Shown here: positions 6,994-14,352 of the stretch, piece after piece
Layout of the letters: every line of letters starts with the position of its first letter
Position numbering within the stretch: position 1 is the first letter of the stretch
From: JBDTMT01 sp033764095
GTDB taxonomy: Bacteria; Desulfobacterota; Binatia; HRBIN30; CADEER01
Length of the DNA stretch: 19,830 nucleotides
Reading direction: 5' to 3'
NCBI GenBank assembly: GCA_033764095.1
Contig: JANRJF010000310.1
Location: forward strand, 1 to 19,830
Notes under the pieces: model-generated
Database searches by the model: none
What the model was told of the DNA's origin: nothing
Seen by the model: only the letters and a program-made list of their open reading frames with translations
Made by a program: the position numbers and the translations under genes

Positions 6994-7531
6994 CGCGCTG
7001 ATCGGGCTGGCGCTGCTCGCCACTAGCGGCGCCAGCGCGCAGGAGACGGTCGACTGGCGCGACGCCGGTACCTGCGTCGGCCGCGTCTGCACCCTGCGCG
7101 GTACGGTCAACGCCGTGAAGGATGACGGGCCGGTGATCCGCCTCTACTTCGATCCCGACCAGCGCGACGTGTACCTCACGCTGATGCGCGGCTGGTTCGT
7201 CACCTGGCCCGACTACGGCGGTCACCTCATCGCCGCCACCGGGCCGGTCGACCGCTTCCGCGACCATGTCGAGATGATCGTGCGCGACCCGGACGCCATC
7301 GCGGTGCTCGACGGCCCGCTGGATCCGATGCCGGTCGATACCGCGACGGCCGTGCCCGCTACCGCGACGCCGACCGTGGCGCCGACCGCCATCCCGTCCG
7401 CGGTGCCAACCGCAGTGCCCACGGCGATCCCGCCGACCGTCGTGCCACCCACGGTGTCGAATGAGGTCGAACAGCTGCGCGACCGGGTGCGCGAGCTCGA
7501 ACAGCGCCTGCAAGAGCTCGAGCAGCGCTGA
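6977..7531 (+). CDS. secreted OB-fold-like protein with Pro/Thr linker and C-terminal coiled coil
   Basis: 184 residues. The N-terminus is a signal peptide with probable cleavage after ASA (residues 19-21). Residues 28-115 (CVGRVCTLRGTVNAVKDDGP, later IRLYFDPDQRDVYLTLMRGW) have the look of a small OB-fold of the kind found in exported nuclease-like proteins: a Cys-x3-Cys pair, then alternating beta strands with RGTV. Residues 121-160 are a low-complexity linker made of Ala, Pro, Thr and Val in repeats such as TAIPSAVPTAVPTAIPP. Residues 162-184 are three heptads, NEVEQLRDRVRELEQRLQEL, predicted to form a coiled coil. No catalytic motif is visible, so a binding or scaffold role outside the cytoplasm is more likely than an enzyme. 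The ATG at 6977 overlaps the HAD gene by 17 bp and places the signal peptide correctly. Confidence 0.8.
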   Translation: MRWSASALIGLALLATSGASAQETVDWRDAGTCVGRVCTLRGTVNAVKDDGPVIRLYFDPDQRDVYLTLMRGWFVTWPDYGGHLIAATGPVDRFRDHVEMIVRDPDAIAVLDGPLDPMPVDTATAVPATATPTVAPTAIPSAVPTAVPTAIPPTVVPPTVSNEVEQLRDRVRELEQRLQELEQR

Positions 7532-7595
7532 TCACCACCACGACACGGCGACACAACGACACGGCGCTCGTTGTGCCGTGGTGTCGTTGTGGTGA
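7532..7595. repeat. imperfect 27-bp inverted repeat (possible terminator)
   Basis: The left arm 7532-7558 (starting TCACCACCACGACACGG) and right arm 7569-7595 pair at 23 of 27 positions around a 10-nt loop. Units of CACGACAC/ACAACGACAC make it internally repetitive. It begins at the stop codon of the operon and ends 22 bp before the next gene, so it may serve as that operon's terminator, although only a short A/G-rich run follows. Confidence 0.75.
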
Positions 7596-7617
7596 AGAAA
7601 CCCGCAACGGAGGATCA

Positions 7618-7956
7618 ATGGACGCACCCGAGCAGATCACCATCGAGGAGTTCGCCCGCGCCGACCTGCGCGTCGGCACCATCCGCGGCGCCGAGCCGCA
7701 TCCGAAGGCCGACCGCCTGCTGGTGCTGCAGGTCGACCTCGGCGAGGCGTCGCCGCGCCAGCTGGTGGCTGGCATCCGCGCCGCCTACGACCACCGGTTT
7801 CTGATCGGTCAGCAGGTGGTGGTGGTCGCCAACCTCAAGCCCGCCGTGCTGCGCGGGGTCGAGAGCCAGGGCATGCTGCTCGCCGCCAGCGACGACGCCG
7901 GCCTGGCGGTGGTCTGCCCCGGTCGCCGCTTCGCGCCGGGCACCAAGGTGAAGTAG
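7618..7956 (+). CDS. free-standing tRNA-binding domain protein (MetRS-beta/CsaA type)
   Basis: 112 residues, the size of the EMAP-II-like tRNA-binding OB-fold that forms the C-terminal domain of many methionyl-tRNA synthetases. Pattern matches in order are ITIEEFARADLRVGTI (7-22), HPKADRLLVLQVDLGE (28-43), LVAGIRAAYD (49-58), VVVVANLKPAVLRGVESQGM (66-85) and LLAA. The NLKP and GVESxGM motifs are the most diagnostic. The related chaperone CsaA has the same fold and size. MetRS-beta is the better match because of DLRVG, NLKP and a C-terminus ending PGTKVK. The protein probably docks tRNA to a separate catalytic subunit, which is not in the window. The start is set by GGAGG at 7609-7613. It converges on the methyltransferase gene with 4 bp between stops. 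Confidence 0.9.
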   Translation: MDAPEQITIEEFARADLRVGTIRGAEPHPKADRLLVLQVDLGEASPRQLVAGIRAAYDHRFLIGQQVVVVANLKPAVLRGVESQGMLLAASDDAGLAVVCPGRRFAPGTKVK

Positions 7957-7966
7957 CGCGCTACTT
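7951..7966. repeat. 16-bp perfect palindrome at the convergent stops
   Basis: AAGTAGCGCGCTACTT is its own reverse complement. Each strand supplies the final AAG TAG (Lys-stop) of one of the two convergent genes. It could form a small hairpin limiting read-through in both directions, or simply reflect two genes that share a terminal Lys-TAG. Confidence 0.7.
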
Positions 7967-8989
7967 GATCCCCACCACCATCGAGTCGGGGCCATCGAGC
8001 GGCTCGACGCGCGTCTCGCGGAAGCCGACCTCGCGCATCCAGCCGCTGCAGTCGGCGCCGGTGTAGTCGAAGCCGCCGTCGGTCTCGATGAGCATGTTCA
8101 GGCTCATCAGCAGGCCGAAGGAATTCTGGCGGCGCTCGTCGTCGATGATCGCCTCGTAGACGATCAGCGCACCACCCGCCGGCAGGGCGTCGTACGCCTT
8201 GCGCAGCAACATCATTTTCTTGGGCAGATCCCAGTCGTGCAGGATGTGCCCCATCACCAGCACCTCGGCGCTCGGCAGCGGGTCGTCGAAGAAGCTGCCG
8301 GGGTGGAAGCGCAGTCGATCCGACAGGCCGTACGAGGCGACGAACTCGGTGAAGATCGGCTCGACCACCGGCAGGTCGAAGCCGCCGCCGCGGATGTGCG
8401 GATTCGCCAGGGCGACCTCGACCGGCGTGCAGCCCTGCGCGCAGCCGATGTCGATCATCGTCTTGTACTGCGCCCAGGGAAACTTGGCGGCGATGGCGCG
8501 TGCCGCGATGCGGCTGACGCCGGTCATGCCCTCGAGGAAGCCGCGCAAGCGCTGCGGGTCTTCGTAGAGCACATCGAACAGGTCGCCGCCGTGCTTCGCC
8601 TCGTTCTGCGGGCGGCCGGTGCGCAGCCCCTCGGTCAGGCCGTCCCAGAAGCGGTACAGGCGGGCGTTGCTCATCTCCAGGATGCCGCCGATGTAGTCGG
8701 GCTTGGCGCGGTCGAGGAAGCGATCGGTGTCGGGCTGATTGCGGTAGACGGTGCCCTCGCGCGCCAACATGCCGAGCGCCACCAGCGCATCGAAGAAGTC
8801 GCGCGCGCTGCGCGGGTGCAGGCCGAGCCGCTGGCGCAGCGCCTCGCCGTCGAGCGGGCCCTTGGCCAGCTCGCTGAACAGGCCGAGCTCGATGGCGCTC
8901 AGCAAGGTCTTCGAGGCCCAGAACCCGAGGCCCAGCTGCATGATCGCCGCCGGGCTGGCGCCGGGCGGAGGCGTGGCGGGATTCGACAT
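7961..8989 (-). CDS. class I SAM-dependent O-methyltransferase (Methyltransf_2 type)
   Basis: 342 residues. Residues 12-95 form an N-terminal winged-helix dimerisation domain (FWASKTLLSAIELGLFSELA, then RLGLHPRSARDFFDALVALGML). The SAM-binding core follows: motif I MIDIGCAQGCTPVEVA (178-193), FDLPVVEP (204-211), GSFFDDPLP (231-239), and the catalytic-site motif HILHDWD (248-254), with His251 the likely general base as in plant-type O-methyltransferases. KAYDALPAGGALIVYEAIIDDE (264-285) is the usual post-catalytic segment. Motif I reads GCAQG where most relatives have GGGxG, a slight variation. Such enzymes methylate hydroxyl groups of secondary metabolites, quinones or aromatic compounds; the substrate is unknown. 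The start at 8989 places the N-terminal domain at its normal distance. Confidence 0.93.
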   Translation of the reverse strand: MSNPATPPPGASPAAIMQLGLGFWASKTLLSAIELGLFSELAKGPLDGEALRQRLGLHPRSARDFFDALVALGMLAREGTVYRNQPDTDRFLDRAKPDYIGGILEMSNARLYRFWDGLTEGLRTGRPQNEAKHGGDLFDVLYEDPQRLRGFLEGMTGVSRIAARAIAAKFPWAQYKTMIDIGCAQGCTPVEVALANPHIRGGGFDLPVVEPIFTEFVASYGLSDRLRFHPGSFFDDPLPSAEVLVMGHILHDWDLPKKMMLLRKAYDALPAGGALIVYEAIIDDERRQNSFGLLMSLNMLIETDGGFDYTGADCSGWMREVGFRETRVEPLDGPDSMVVGIK

Positions 8990-9035
8990 GCGCCCGGCCT
9001 AACGCGCGGCGCGGCGTGCGCGCAAGGTCCGGTTG

Positions 9036-9075
9036 CCCCCATCCCGACCTTCCCCCGCTCGCGCGGGGGAAGGAG
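9036..9075. repeat. GC-rich hairpin repeat, copy 2
   Basis: It has a perfect 10-bp stem, CTTCCCCCGC (9049-9058) and GCGGGGGAAG (9063-9072), with a TCGC loop. The flanks CCCCCATCCCGACC and GAG match the element at 1617-1655 almost base for base. It lies just downstream of the SRPBCC gene on the minus strand and may act as its terminator. Confidence 0.85.
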
Positions 9076-9081
9076 ACGTTT

Positions 9082-9618
9082 TCACCCGTCGGCGCGCGTT
9101 TCGCTCTGTGACTTGAGCGTCGCCAGGCCCTGCTCGAAGGGACCGCCGATCATCTCGTCCTGGTCGAAGACCAGACAGAAGGCCTTGCCGATGAAGTTGT
9201 TCTCACCGTCCATCGCCCAGGTGACGGTGGTCGCATCGCCGGTCGGCGCCAGCGTGAAGACGACGCGGTTGGTTGCCGCCATCGGCGCCAGCATCTCCAG
9301 CTTGAGGCCCACCTCCTGGTTGGGCTTCACATCGGTGACGGTCAGGCGGCCGCTGCCCATCTGCGGGCCGGTCCACTCGCTCATCGCGCCGACGCCGTTG
9401 GGCGGGCCGGAGTAGGTGACCTTGATGTCCTTGTCCATGCGGATCCACGGCGACCATTCGTTCTGCGCCTTCAGATCGTGGATGCGCGCGTAGATCTGAT
9501 CGGCCGGCGCGTGGATCGTGGCCGAACGCTCGATGTGAAATGCCGCCGGCTGCAGTGCCACGACCACCAGCAGCAGGACGACGAGGCCGACCAGGCCGAG
9601 TGCGATCTTCTTGAACAT
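9082..9618 (-). CDS. membrane-anchored SRPBCC (polyketide cyclase/START-like) protein
   Basis: 178 residues. One hydrophobic helix (6-23, LALGL-type with LVVLLLVVVAL) anchors the protein, and the rest is a START/Bet v 1-like fold. Recognisable pieces are FHIERSATIHAPADQIYARI (27-46, strand 1 and first helix), HDLKAQNEWSPW (47-58), TYSGPPNGVGAMSEWTG (68-84) and TVTWAMDGENNFIGKAFCLV (131-150). Close relatives are annotated as SRPBCC family or polyketide cyclase; they bind hydrophobic ligands, but the actual role is unknown. The start at 9618 is supported by AGGGAGA upstream and by the signal/anchor beginning MFKKIALGLVG. A far longer open frame running back under moxR is not credible as coding. 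The gene is divergent from moxR. Confidence 0.88.
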   Translation of the reverse strand: MFKKIALGLVGLVVLLLVVVALQPAAFHIERSATIHAPADQIYARIHDLKAQNEWSPWIRMDKDIKVTYSGPPNGVGAMSEWTGPQMGSGRLTVTDVKPNQEVGLKLEMLAPMAATNRVVFTLAPTGDATTVTWAMDGENNFIGKAFCLVFDQDEMIGGPFEQGLATLKSQSETRADG

Positions 9619-9676
9619 GCGTATCTCCCTTTCTGCCACTGAGACGAACTGGGGCGGCGGAAATCGACACCAGCTG

Positions 9677-9749
9677 AAGCCACGGATTACACGGATTTCA
9701 CGGACAGGAATTCTGATCCTCTCCGTGAAATCCGTGTAATCCGTGGCTT
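9677..9749. repeat. perfect 28-bp inverted repeat made of 9-bp units
   Basis: Arm 9677-9704 (starting AAGCCACGGATTACACGG) is exactly complementary to arm 9722-9749, with a 17-nt centre holding a further AGGA/TCCT pairing. Each arm consists of CACGGATT(A/T) repeated with a 9-bp period. Similar elements are widespread as dispersed intergenic repeats. It lies between two divergent genes, so it is not simply a terminator of either. Confidence 0.92.
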
Positions 9750-9783
9750 GAGCGGGTGTGATCGGCCAGTCGTGTGGTGCAGC

Positions 9784-9819
9784 GGTTCTTCTCGACCGCC
9801 GGCCTGGTTCATCTCGACC
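9784..9819 (+). promoter_or_regulatory. tandem enhancer-binding sites upstream of moxR
   Basis: Two 14-mers, GGTTCTTCTCGACC (9784-9797) and GGTTCATCTCGACC (9806-9819), differ at one base and start 22 bp apart. Each has partial dyad symmetry (GGT-N8-ACC; the second extends to CTGGT-N8-ACCAG). They centre about 120 and 98 bp upstream of the predicted sigma54 start, the usual distance for bacterial enhancer-binding proteins. The same pair precedes the bat operon at 14221-14255. Confidence 0.7.
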
Positions 9820-9822
9820 AGC

Positions 9823-9844
9823 CGTGGCTGCTCCGTGGCTGCTC
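9823..9844 (+). repeat. 11-bp tandem duplication
   Basis: CGTGGCTGCTC is repeated twice without a gap, between the enhancer sites and the sigma54 promoter. It adds one helical turn to the spacing compared with the bat promoter, where the second enhancer site is 12 bp nearer its promoter. Confidence 0.75.
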
Positions 9845-9884
9845 CGATCGGGCGCCTTCGCGAAACGACCGACGGCCAGCCGCC

Positions 9885-9899
9885 TGGCACGCGCGTTGC
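9885..9899 (+). promoter_or_regulatory. sigma54 (-24/-12) promoter of moxR
   Basis: TGGCACGCGCGTTGC matches the consensus TGGCACG-N4-TTGC, with the GG at -25/-24 and the GC at -13/-12. The predicted start of transcription is about 9911, just before the GGAGG at 9914-9918 and 20 bp before the ATG. The 20-bp string TGGCACGCGCGTTGCCAATG occurs identically at 14309-14328. Confidence 0.85.
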
Positions 9900-9930
9900 C
9901 AATGCATCGGGCCGGAGGTTCGAATCGCAG

Positions 9931-10962
<1,032 letters not shown>

Positions 10963-10986
10963 TCTCCCGCCCACCCCACCCCCACC

Positions 10987-11095
10987 GCCGAGGCGCGGGG
11001 GCGTAGAGGACACGCGCGTCCCCCCGAAAAACGCGCACCCTCCCAACCCTCACCTCCTCCTCCCTCCCACCCCCTCTACGCCTCCACGCCTCGGC
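10987..11095. repeat. 23-bp imperfect inverted repeat with long loop
   Basis: Arm 10987-11009 (starting GCCGAGGCGCGGGGGCG) and arm 11073-11095 match at 21 of 23 positions around a 63-nt C-rich loop. It lies 25 bp after moxR. I see no gene in the 247-bp spacer 10963-11209. Confidence 0.8.
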
Positions 11096-11105
11096 AGTGA
11101 CGACC

Positions 11106-11145
11106 CGCCCCGCCGGCTCCCCGCCGGCGGGGCGCGCCTGTTTTT
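11106..11145 (+). terminator. probable rho-independent terminator after moxR
   Basis: The 11-bp GC stem CGCCCCGCCGG (11106-11116) and CCGGCGGGGCG (11124-11134) has a 7-nt loop, followed after six bases by five Ts (11141-11145). It could end transcription of moxR before the lipoprotein gene at 11210. Confidence 0.6.
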
Positions 11146-11209
11146 GGGTTGATGCCGGCGGGGTCTGCTGCTACGCACGGCGCAGCAAAATTGCGCTGCG
11201 GGAGGTTGT

Positions 11210-12067
11210 ATGCGCGCACTGCGTTTCACGTCGCTGGTGGCGGCCTCGCTCGGAGTTGCCCTGCTGGCGGGCTGCGGCATCGACGTCGACATCGAAACCA
11301 GCCCCAAGGTGGTCGCGGGGGCCGTCTCGTCGTACGACATCACGCTGACCAACAACTCGGCCTGTCCGCTGACCAGCCTGACGACGGATCCGATCGACTT
11401 CGCCTTCCTGCCGTTCGTCCCGGCGGCGACGGTCGAGGAATCGCAGATCCTCTCGCTGGTGTGCGGCCTGTCACCGGTCCCGCCCCCCGCGCAGTCGACC
11501 GCACTCGCCGGGATCGGTGAGATTCCGTGGGACCAGGCGCGCGCGGAATTGGCGCACGCCGCGGCGGCCGCCGCCGCGACCCAGTGCAGCGGCATGGGCG
11601 TTACCTGCGAGCCGGCGTCGGAAGGCACCATCGAGGGCGCGATCTGTGACACCGGCGCGCCGATCGCACCGGGCGGGTCGCTCTCCCTGACCTGTCAGGC
11701 GACCGCGCCGTTCAACAACGGGCCGTTCTACTCCATCGCGCTCAGCCTGCTGATCGCCGACGGCGTGTGTAAGGCCGGTACGGCGGAGGCCGGCCAGGCC
11801 TGCAACGACGACGGCGATTGCGGCATGACCGGCGTCTGCGGCGACGGCATCTGCGACGGCGGTATGAACGATGGCAATGGCTGCGACTCCGCCGGCGATT
11901 GCACCGGCGGCACCTGCGTCGACTGCGGCGACAACGCCGGCATCGGTTTCGCGTGCGCGCAGCAGGTCGGCACCGCCGCCGCCGCCCCGTCGCTGACGCC
12001 GTGGGGACTCGGCATCGCGCTGATCGGGATCGGCGCGGTGGCCTACCGGCGCTTCCGCAGAGTGTAG
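11210..12067 (+). CDS. Cys-rich lipoprotein with IPTL-CTERM-like C-terminal sorting tail
   Basis: 285 residues. The signal peptide ends in the lipobox LAGC (Cys22). The body (23-185) looks like an all-beta extracellular domain, with SSYDITLTNNSACPLTSL near 40-57 resembling a DUF11/CARDB-like start. Residues 187-245 are Cys-rich with repeated C-x2/4-D-G/A-x-C units (CNDDGDC, GVCGDGICDGG, GCDSAGDCTGG), a pattern frequent in secreted deltaproteobacterial proteins. The C-terminus, APSLTPWGLGIALIGIGAVA then YRRFRRV, has the three parts of an IPTL/PEP-CTERM-type tail: PWG motif, hydrophobic helix, basic end. A lipobox and such a tail on one protein is unusual. GGGAGG lies four bases before the ATG at 11210. 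Function unknown; probably surface-exposed. Confidence 0.8.
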   Translation: MRALRFTSLVAASLGVALLAGCGIDVDIETSPKVVAGAVSSYDITLTNNSACPLTSLTTDPIDFAFLPFVPAATVEESQILSLVCGLSPVPPPAQSTALAGIGEIPWDQARAELAHAAAAAAATQCSGMGVTCEPASEGTIEGAICDTGAPIAPGGSLSLTCQATAPFNNGPFYSIALSLLIADGVCKAGTAEAGQACNDDGDCGMTGVCGDGICDGGMNDGNGCDSAGDCTGGTCVDCGDNAGIGFACAQQVGTAAAAPSLTPWGLGIALIGIGAVAYRRFRRV

Positions 12068-12075
12068 GACGCGGA

Positions 12076-12154
12076 GACGGGCGCGGGCTGAGGCGCGGGC
12101 GCGAAGCGGAGGCGATCGGTCACTCTCGAGCCCGAGCCCCAGCCCGAGCCCGTC
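12076..12154. repeat. 28-bp imperfect inverted repeat of CGGGCT-like units
   Basis: Arm 12076-12103 (starting GACGGGCGCGGGCTG) and arm 12127-12154 agree at 24 of 28 positions around a 23-nt loop. The right arm is built of GAGCCC units. It lies nine bases after the lipoprotein gene and may be its terminator. The spacer 12068-12220 holds no gene. Confidence 0.8.
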
Positions 12155-12220
12155 TTCCGCGCATCGGCGCCGGATCGCCGAGGCGGACAATCAACCCGCT
12201 GCGGTGCTAGACAGGCGGGT

Positions 12221-13420
12221 ATGACAACCGCCCGCGGCCCCGAGCTGCCGTACCCGATCTTCGACGCCGACACGCACTACTACGAGCCGGACGACTGCTT
12301 TACGCGCCACATTGAGGCGCGCTTCAAGGAGCAGACGGTCTGGATCGACCGCCGCGGCGACGGGCCCGGTCGCATGTACATCGGCCGCGAGCGCTGCCAC
12401 TTCTTCAGCGTCGGCGCCGGCGACAGCATCGGCGCGCCGGGCATCATGAAGGCCTTCCTGCGCGGCGAGACCGAGGAGGGCGGCAGCCCCAGCCTGCAGC
12501 CGATCAACGGGCTGGCGGTGCCGGAGTTCGTCGAGCGGCGCGCGCGCCTGGCGCGCATGGACGAGCAGCGCGTCGAAGCATGCCTGATCCTGCCCACCGC
12601 CGGCGTCGGCGTCGAGCCGCAGCTGCGCGAGACGCCCGCGGTGCTGTATCCCAGCCTGCGCGCCTTCAACCGCTGGCTGGAGGAGGATTGGGGCTACGGC
12701 ACCGACAAGCGGATCTACGGCGCCCCGCTGCTGTCGCTCTTCGACCTCGACGCGGCGCTGCTCGAGCTCGAGCGCGTGCTGGCGCGCGGCGCGCGCTTCG
12801 TCATCCTCACCGCCGGTCCGTTCGGTGGGCGCTCACCCGCCGATCCGTACTTCGACCCGTTCTGGGCGCGCTGCGCCGAGGCGCGCGTCGGCGTGATCTA
12901 CCACATCGGCCGCACGCCCTTCAGCGAGATGTACAACCCGCCGTGGGGCCTGCGCCCGCATCCGCCCTCGCACCGCCACTCGCTGATGGAGTGGGCGTTG
13001 TCGTTCACCGAGCGGCCAGTGGTCGATACCATCACCGCGCTGATCGCCGACAACCTGTTCGGTCGCTTTCCCGACCTGCGCATCCTCAGCATCGAGTACG
13101 GCTCGTCGTGGGTCGCGCCGCTGCTGAACAAGCTCGATCACCTGGCGCGCCTCTTCAGCAAGGACATGTGGCGCTTCGGCACGCCGCCGCTGAAGCCGAG
13201 CGACAGCTTCCGCCAGAACGTCTGGGTGTCGCCGTTCTTCGAGGACGACCTGGTCGGCCTGGCGCGCCTGATCGGCCCCGGCCACGTGCTCGGCGGCTCC
13301 GACTACCCGCACCCGGAAGGGCTGGTGTGGCCGAGCGAGCTGACCGAAGAGCTCGCCGGTCTGCCGGCACCCGACGTGCGCGCGATCATGCGCGACAACC
13401 TCGCCGGGCTGATCGGCTGA
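12221..13420 (+). CDS. amidohydrolase-2 family metal-dependent hydrolase
   Basis: 399 residues. Amidohydrolase-2 (ACMSD-like) proteins are TIM-barrel metalloenzymes acting on amides, lactones or carboxylates, often in catabolism of aromatic compounds. Barrel metal-site candidates are FDADTHYYEP (14-23; the DxDxH variant of the usual HxH, with His19), YHIG (227-230; His228) and the C-terminal GGSDYPHPEG (358-367) with Asp361 and His364. Several members with the DADTHYYEP-type start occur in mycobacteria and deltaproteobacterial bins; none has a well-fixed substrate that I can name. The gene has its own spacer with only a weak AGGCGGG ribosome site before the ATG at 12221. It converges on the small secreted-protein gene with an 18-bp gap. 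It sits between moxR and the bat operon without an obvious link to either. Confidence 0.9.
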   Translation: MTTARGPELPYPIFDADTHYYEPDDCFTRHIEARFKEQTVWIDRRGDGPGRMYIGRERCHFFSVGAGDSIGAPGIMKAFLRGETEEGGSPSLQPINGLAVPEFVERRARLARMDEQRVEACLILPTAGVGVEPQLRETPAVLYPSLRAFNRWLEEDWGYGTDKRIYGAPLLSLFDLDAALLELERVLARGARFVILTAGPFGGRSPADPYFDPFWARCAEARVGVIYHIGRTPFSEMYNPPWGLRPHPPSHRHSLMEWALSFTERPVVDTITALIADNLFGRFPDLRILSIEYGSSWVAPLLNKLDHLARLFSKDMWRFGTPPLKPSDSFRQNVWVSPFFEDDLVGLARLIGPGHVLGGSDYPHPEGLVWPSELTEELAGLPAPDVRAIMRDNLAGLIG

Positions 13421-13438
13421 TCGCGCTGATCGCGCGGT

Positions 13439-14056
13439 TCAGGGATTGGCGGCGCGCAGGCAGCCGATCCAGCGGTTGGTGAGGTCCTTGAGCTCGGCGA
13501 TCTTCTCGGCGCCGGCGAGGTTGGCGTAGACATAGAGCGACAGGACGCGGTTCTTCAGCACCATGGCGGTGTTGCTCATCGCCAGCACACCGGGATCGCG
13601 CTTCATCGCGGCGCCGAAGGAAATCGAGGTGGGGGTCTCGTCGAGCACGCCGAGCGATGCCTGACCGTCCTTGGCCAACACCTCGCCGAGCTTGGCCGCC
13701 GGCACCGCCGTCTGTGAGCGGATCAGCGCCTTCAGCGCGGCGAGGTTCTCCGGCTTCTTCGACGGCGCCAGCTGCGCGATCAGGTAGCGCTTGAACCCGC
13801 CCGGCGGCGGCGCGTCGGCCGGCTTCGGCCACTCGCTCTGCGGCACCAGGTAGGCCAGCGTGCTGACGGTCGCGGCGTCGTAGCCGTGCGTGAGCTTCTT
13901 GCACAGCTCCTTGTCGGCGCAGACGTCGACGTACCCGCTCGGCGGCGCCAGATCGACCGACAGCCCGTCGGCCGAGCGCACCAGCGAGCCGCAGTCGGCG
14001 GCACGCGCCGCCGCGGCCCCGAGCAGCACCATCATCCCAATCGCGAGTCGTCGCAT
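13439..14056 (-). CDS. secreted protein of unknown function
   Basis: 205 residues. I do not recognise a family. The N-terminal signal peptide MRRLAIGMMVLLGAAAARA has a likely cleavage after ARA (17-19). The mature protein contains four cysteines (Cys22, Cys46, Cys52 and Cys199), a Lys-rich middle and two likely helices near 90-115. The C-terminal region includes FGAAMKRDPGVLAMSNTAMV and LSLYVYANLAGAEKIAELKD, which may form an alpha/beta domain of the type seen in small periplasmic proteins. It converges on the amidohydrolase and is divergent from the bat operon. No membrane segment follows the signal peptide. Confidence 0.75.
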   Translation of the reverse strand: MRRLAIGMMVLLGAAAARAADCGSLVRSADGLSVDLAPPSGYVDVCADKELCKKLTHGYDAATVSTLAYLVPQSEWPKPADAPPPGGFKRYLIAQLAPSKKPENLAALKALIRSQTAVPAAKLGEVLAKDGQASLGVLDETPTSISFGAAMKRDPGVLAMSNTAMVLKNRVLSLYVYANLAGAEKIAELKDLTNRWIGCLRAANP

Positions 14057-14100
14057 CGGGCCGTTTTGGCGAGCGGATCGGGACGGGTCAAATCCGTTCC

Positions 14101-14220
14101 GCGGCCCCCCACCCTGGCCCTCCCCCGCTCCCGCGCGGGAGGGAATCGCTCGCAGCTGAGTACAGACGGGACCGATTCCCTCCCCTATTGAGCGGGGGGA
14201 GGGTCAGGCTGGGGGGCCGC
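14101..14220. repeat. 48-bp inverted repeat related to the GC-rich hairpin family, copy 3
   Basis: Arms 14101-14148 and 14173-14220 are complementary over about 48 bp with a few mismatches and a one-base indel; the outer GCGGCCCCCC and the inner GGGAATCG ends pair perfectly. The left arm shares CCCTCCCCCGCTC with the two shorter copies at 1617 and 9036. It ends exactly one base before the first enhancer site of the bat promoter. Confidence 0.85.
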
Positions 14221-14255
14221 GGCTCTTCTCAACCACTGCGCGGCTCAATTGAACC
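14221..14255 (+). promoter_or_regulatory. tandem enhancer-binding sites upstream of the bat operon
   Basis: GGCTCTTCTCAACC (14221-14234) and GGCTCAATTGAACC (14242-14255) start 21 bp apart and centre about 107 and 86 bp before the predicted sigma54 start. The second is an almost perfect palindrome. They match, site for site, the pair upstream of moxR, giving the shared form GGYTC-N4-(G/A)ACC. Confidence 0.7.
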
Positions 14256-14265
14256 GGCCGCTCCG

Positions 14266-14291
14266 CGCGGTGGCGCGCGGGCGCCACCGCG
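14266..14291. repeat. 11-bp stem hairpin between enhancer sites and promoter
   Basis: CGCGGTGGCGC (14266-14276) and GCGCCACCGCG (14281-14291) pair perfectly around a GCGG loop, ending 17 bp before the sigma54 promoter. It may shape DNA looping or be another protein site. Confidence 0.75.
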
Positions 14292-14308
14292 GGTGCGCGA
14301 GACGGGCG

Positions 14309-14323
14309 TGGCACGCGCGTTGC
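14309..14323 (+). promoter_or_regulatory. sigma54 (-24/-12) promoter of the bat operon
   Basis: TGGCACGCGCGTTGC is a full consensus match, with the predicted transcription start near 14335. That rules out the upstream in-frame ATG at 14326 and favours the start at 14353 (or GTG 14350). It is identical to the moxR promoter over 20 bp. Confidence 0.85.
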
Positions 14324-14352
14324 CAATGAACCGGTCGGGACAACGCGCAGTG

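Noticed and set aside
8237..9415. A 392-residue plus-strand open frame opposite the O-methyltransferase
   Set aside because: It is antisense to a clearly recognisable methyltransferase and SRPBCC gene, runs through the hairpin repeat at 9036 and has a shadow-type composition.
9677..9749. CACGGATT repeat units considered as a small CRISPR or as an rRNA/tRNA fragment
   Set aside because: The units are only 9 bp with no spacers, are arranged as one perfect inverted repeat and show no cloverleaf.
9748..9930. Longer N-terminus for MoxR from an ATG at 9748
   Set aside because: It would run through the enhancer sites and the sigma54 promoter and adds no family-like sequence; the ribosome site fits 9931.
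11874..11890. TGGCAATGGCTGCG near 11874 as another sigma54 promoter
   Set aside because: The -12 element lacks the TTGC spacing, it lies inside the coding Cys-rich region, and no gene starts just downstream.
14188..14352. Longer N-terminus for the DUF58 protein from 14188 or 14326
   Set aside because: Both starts lie upstream of the predicted sigma54 transcription start near 14335, and the extension translates a repeat.
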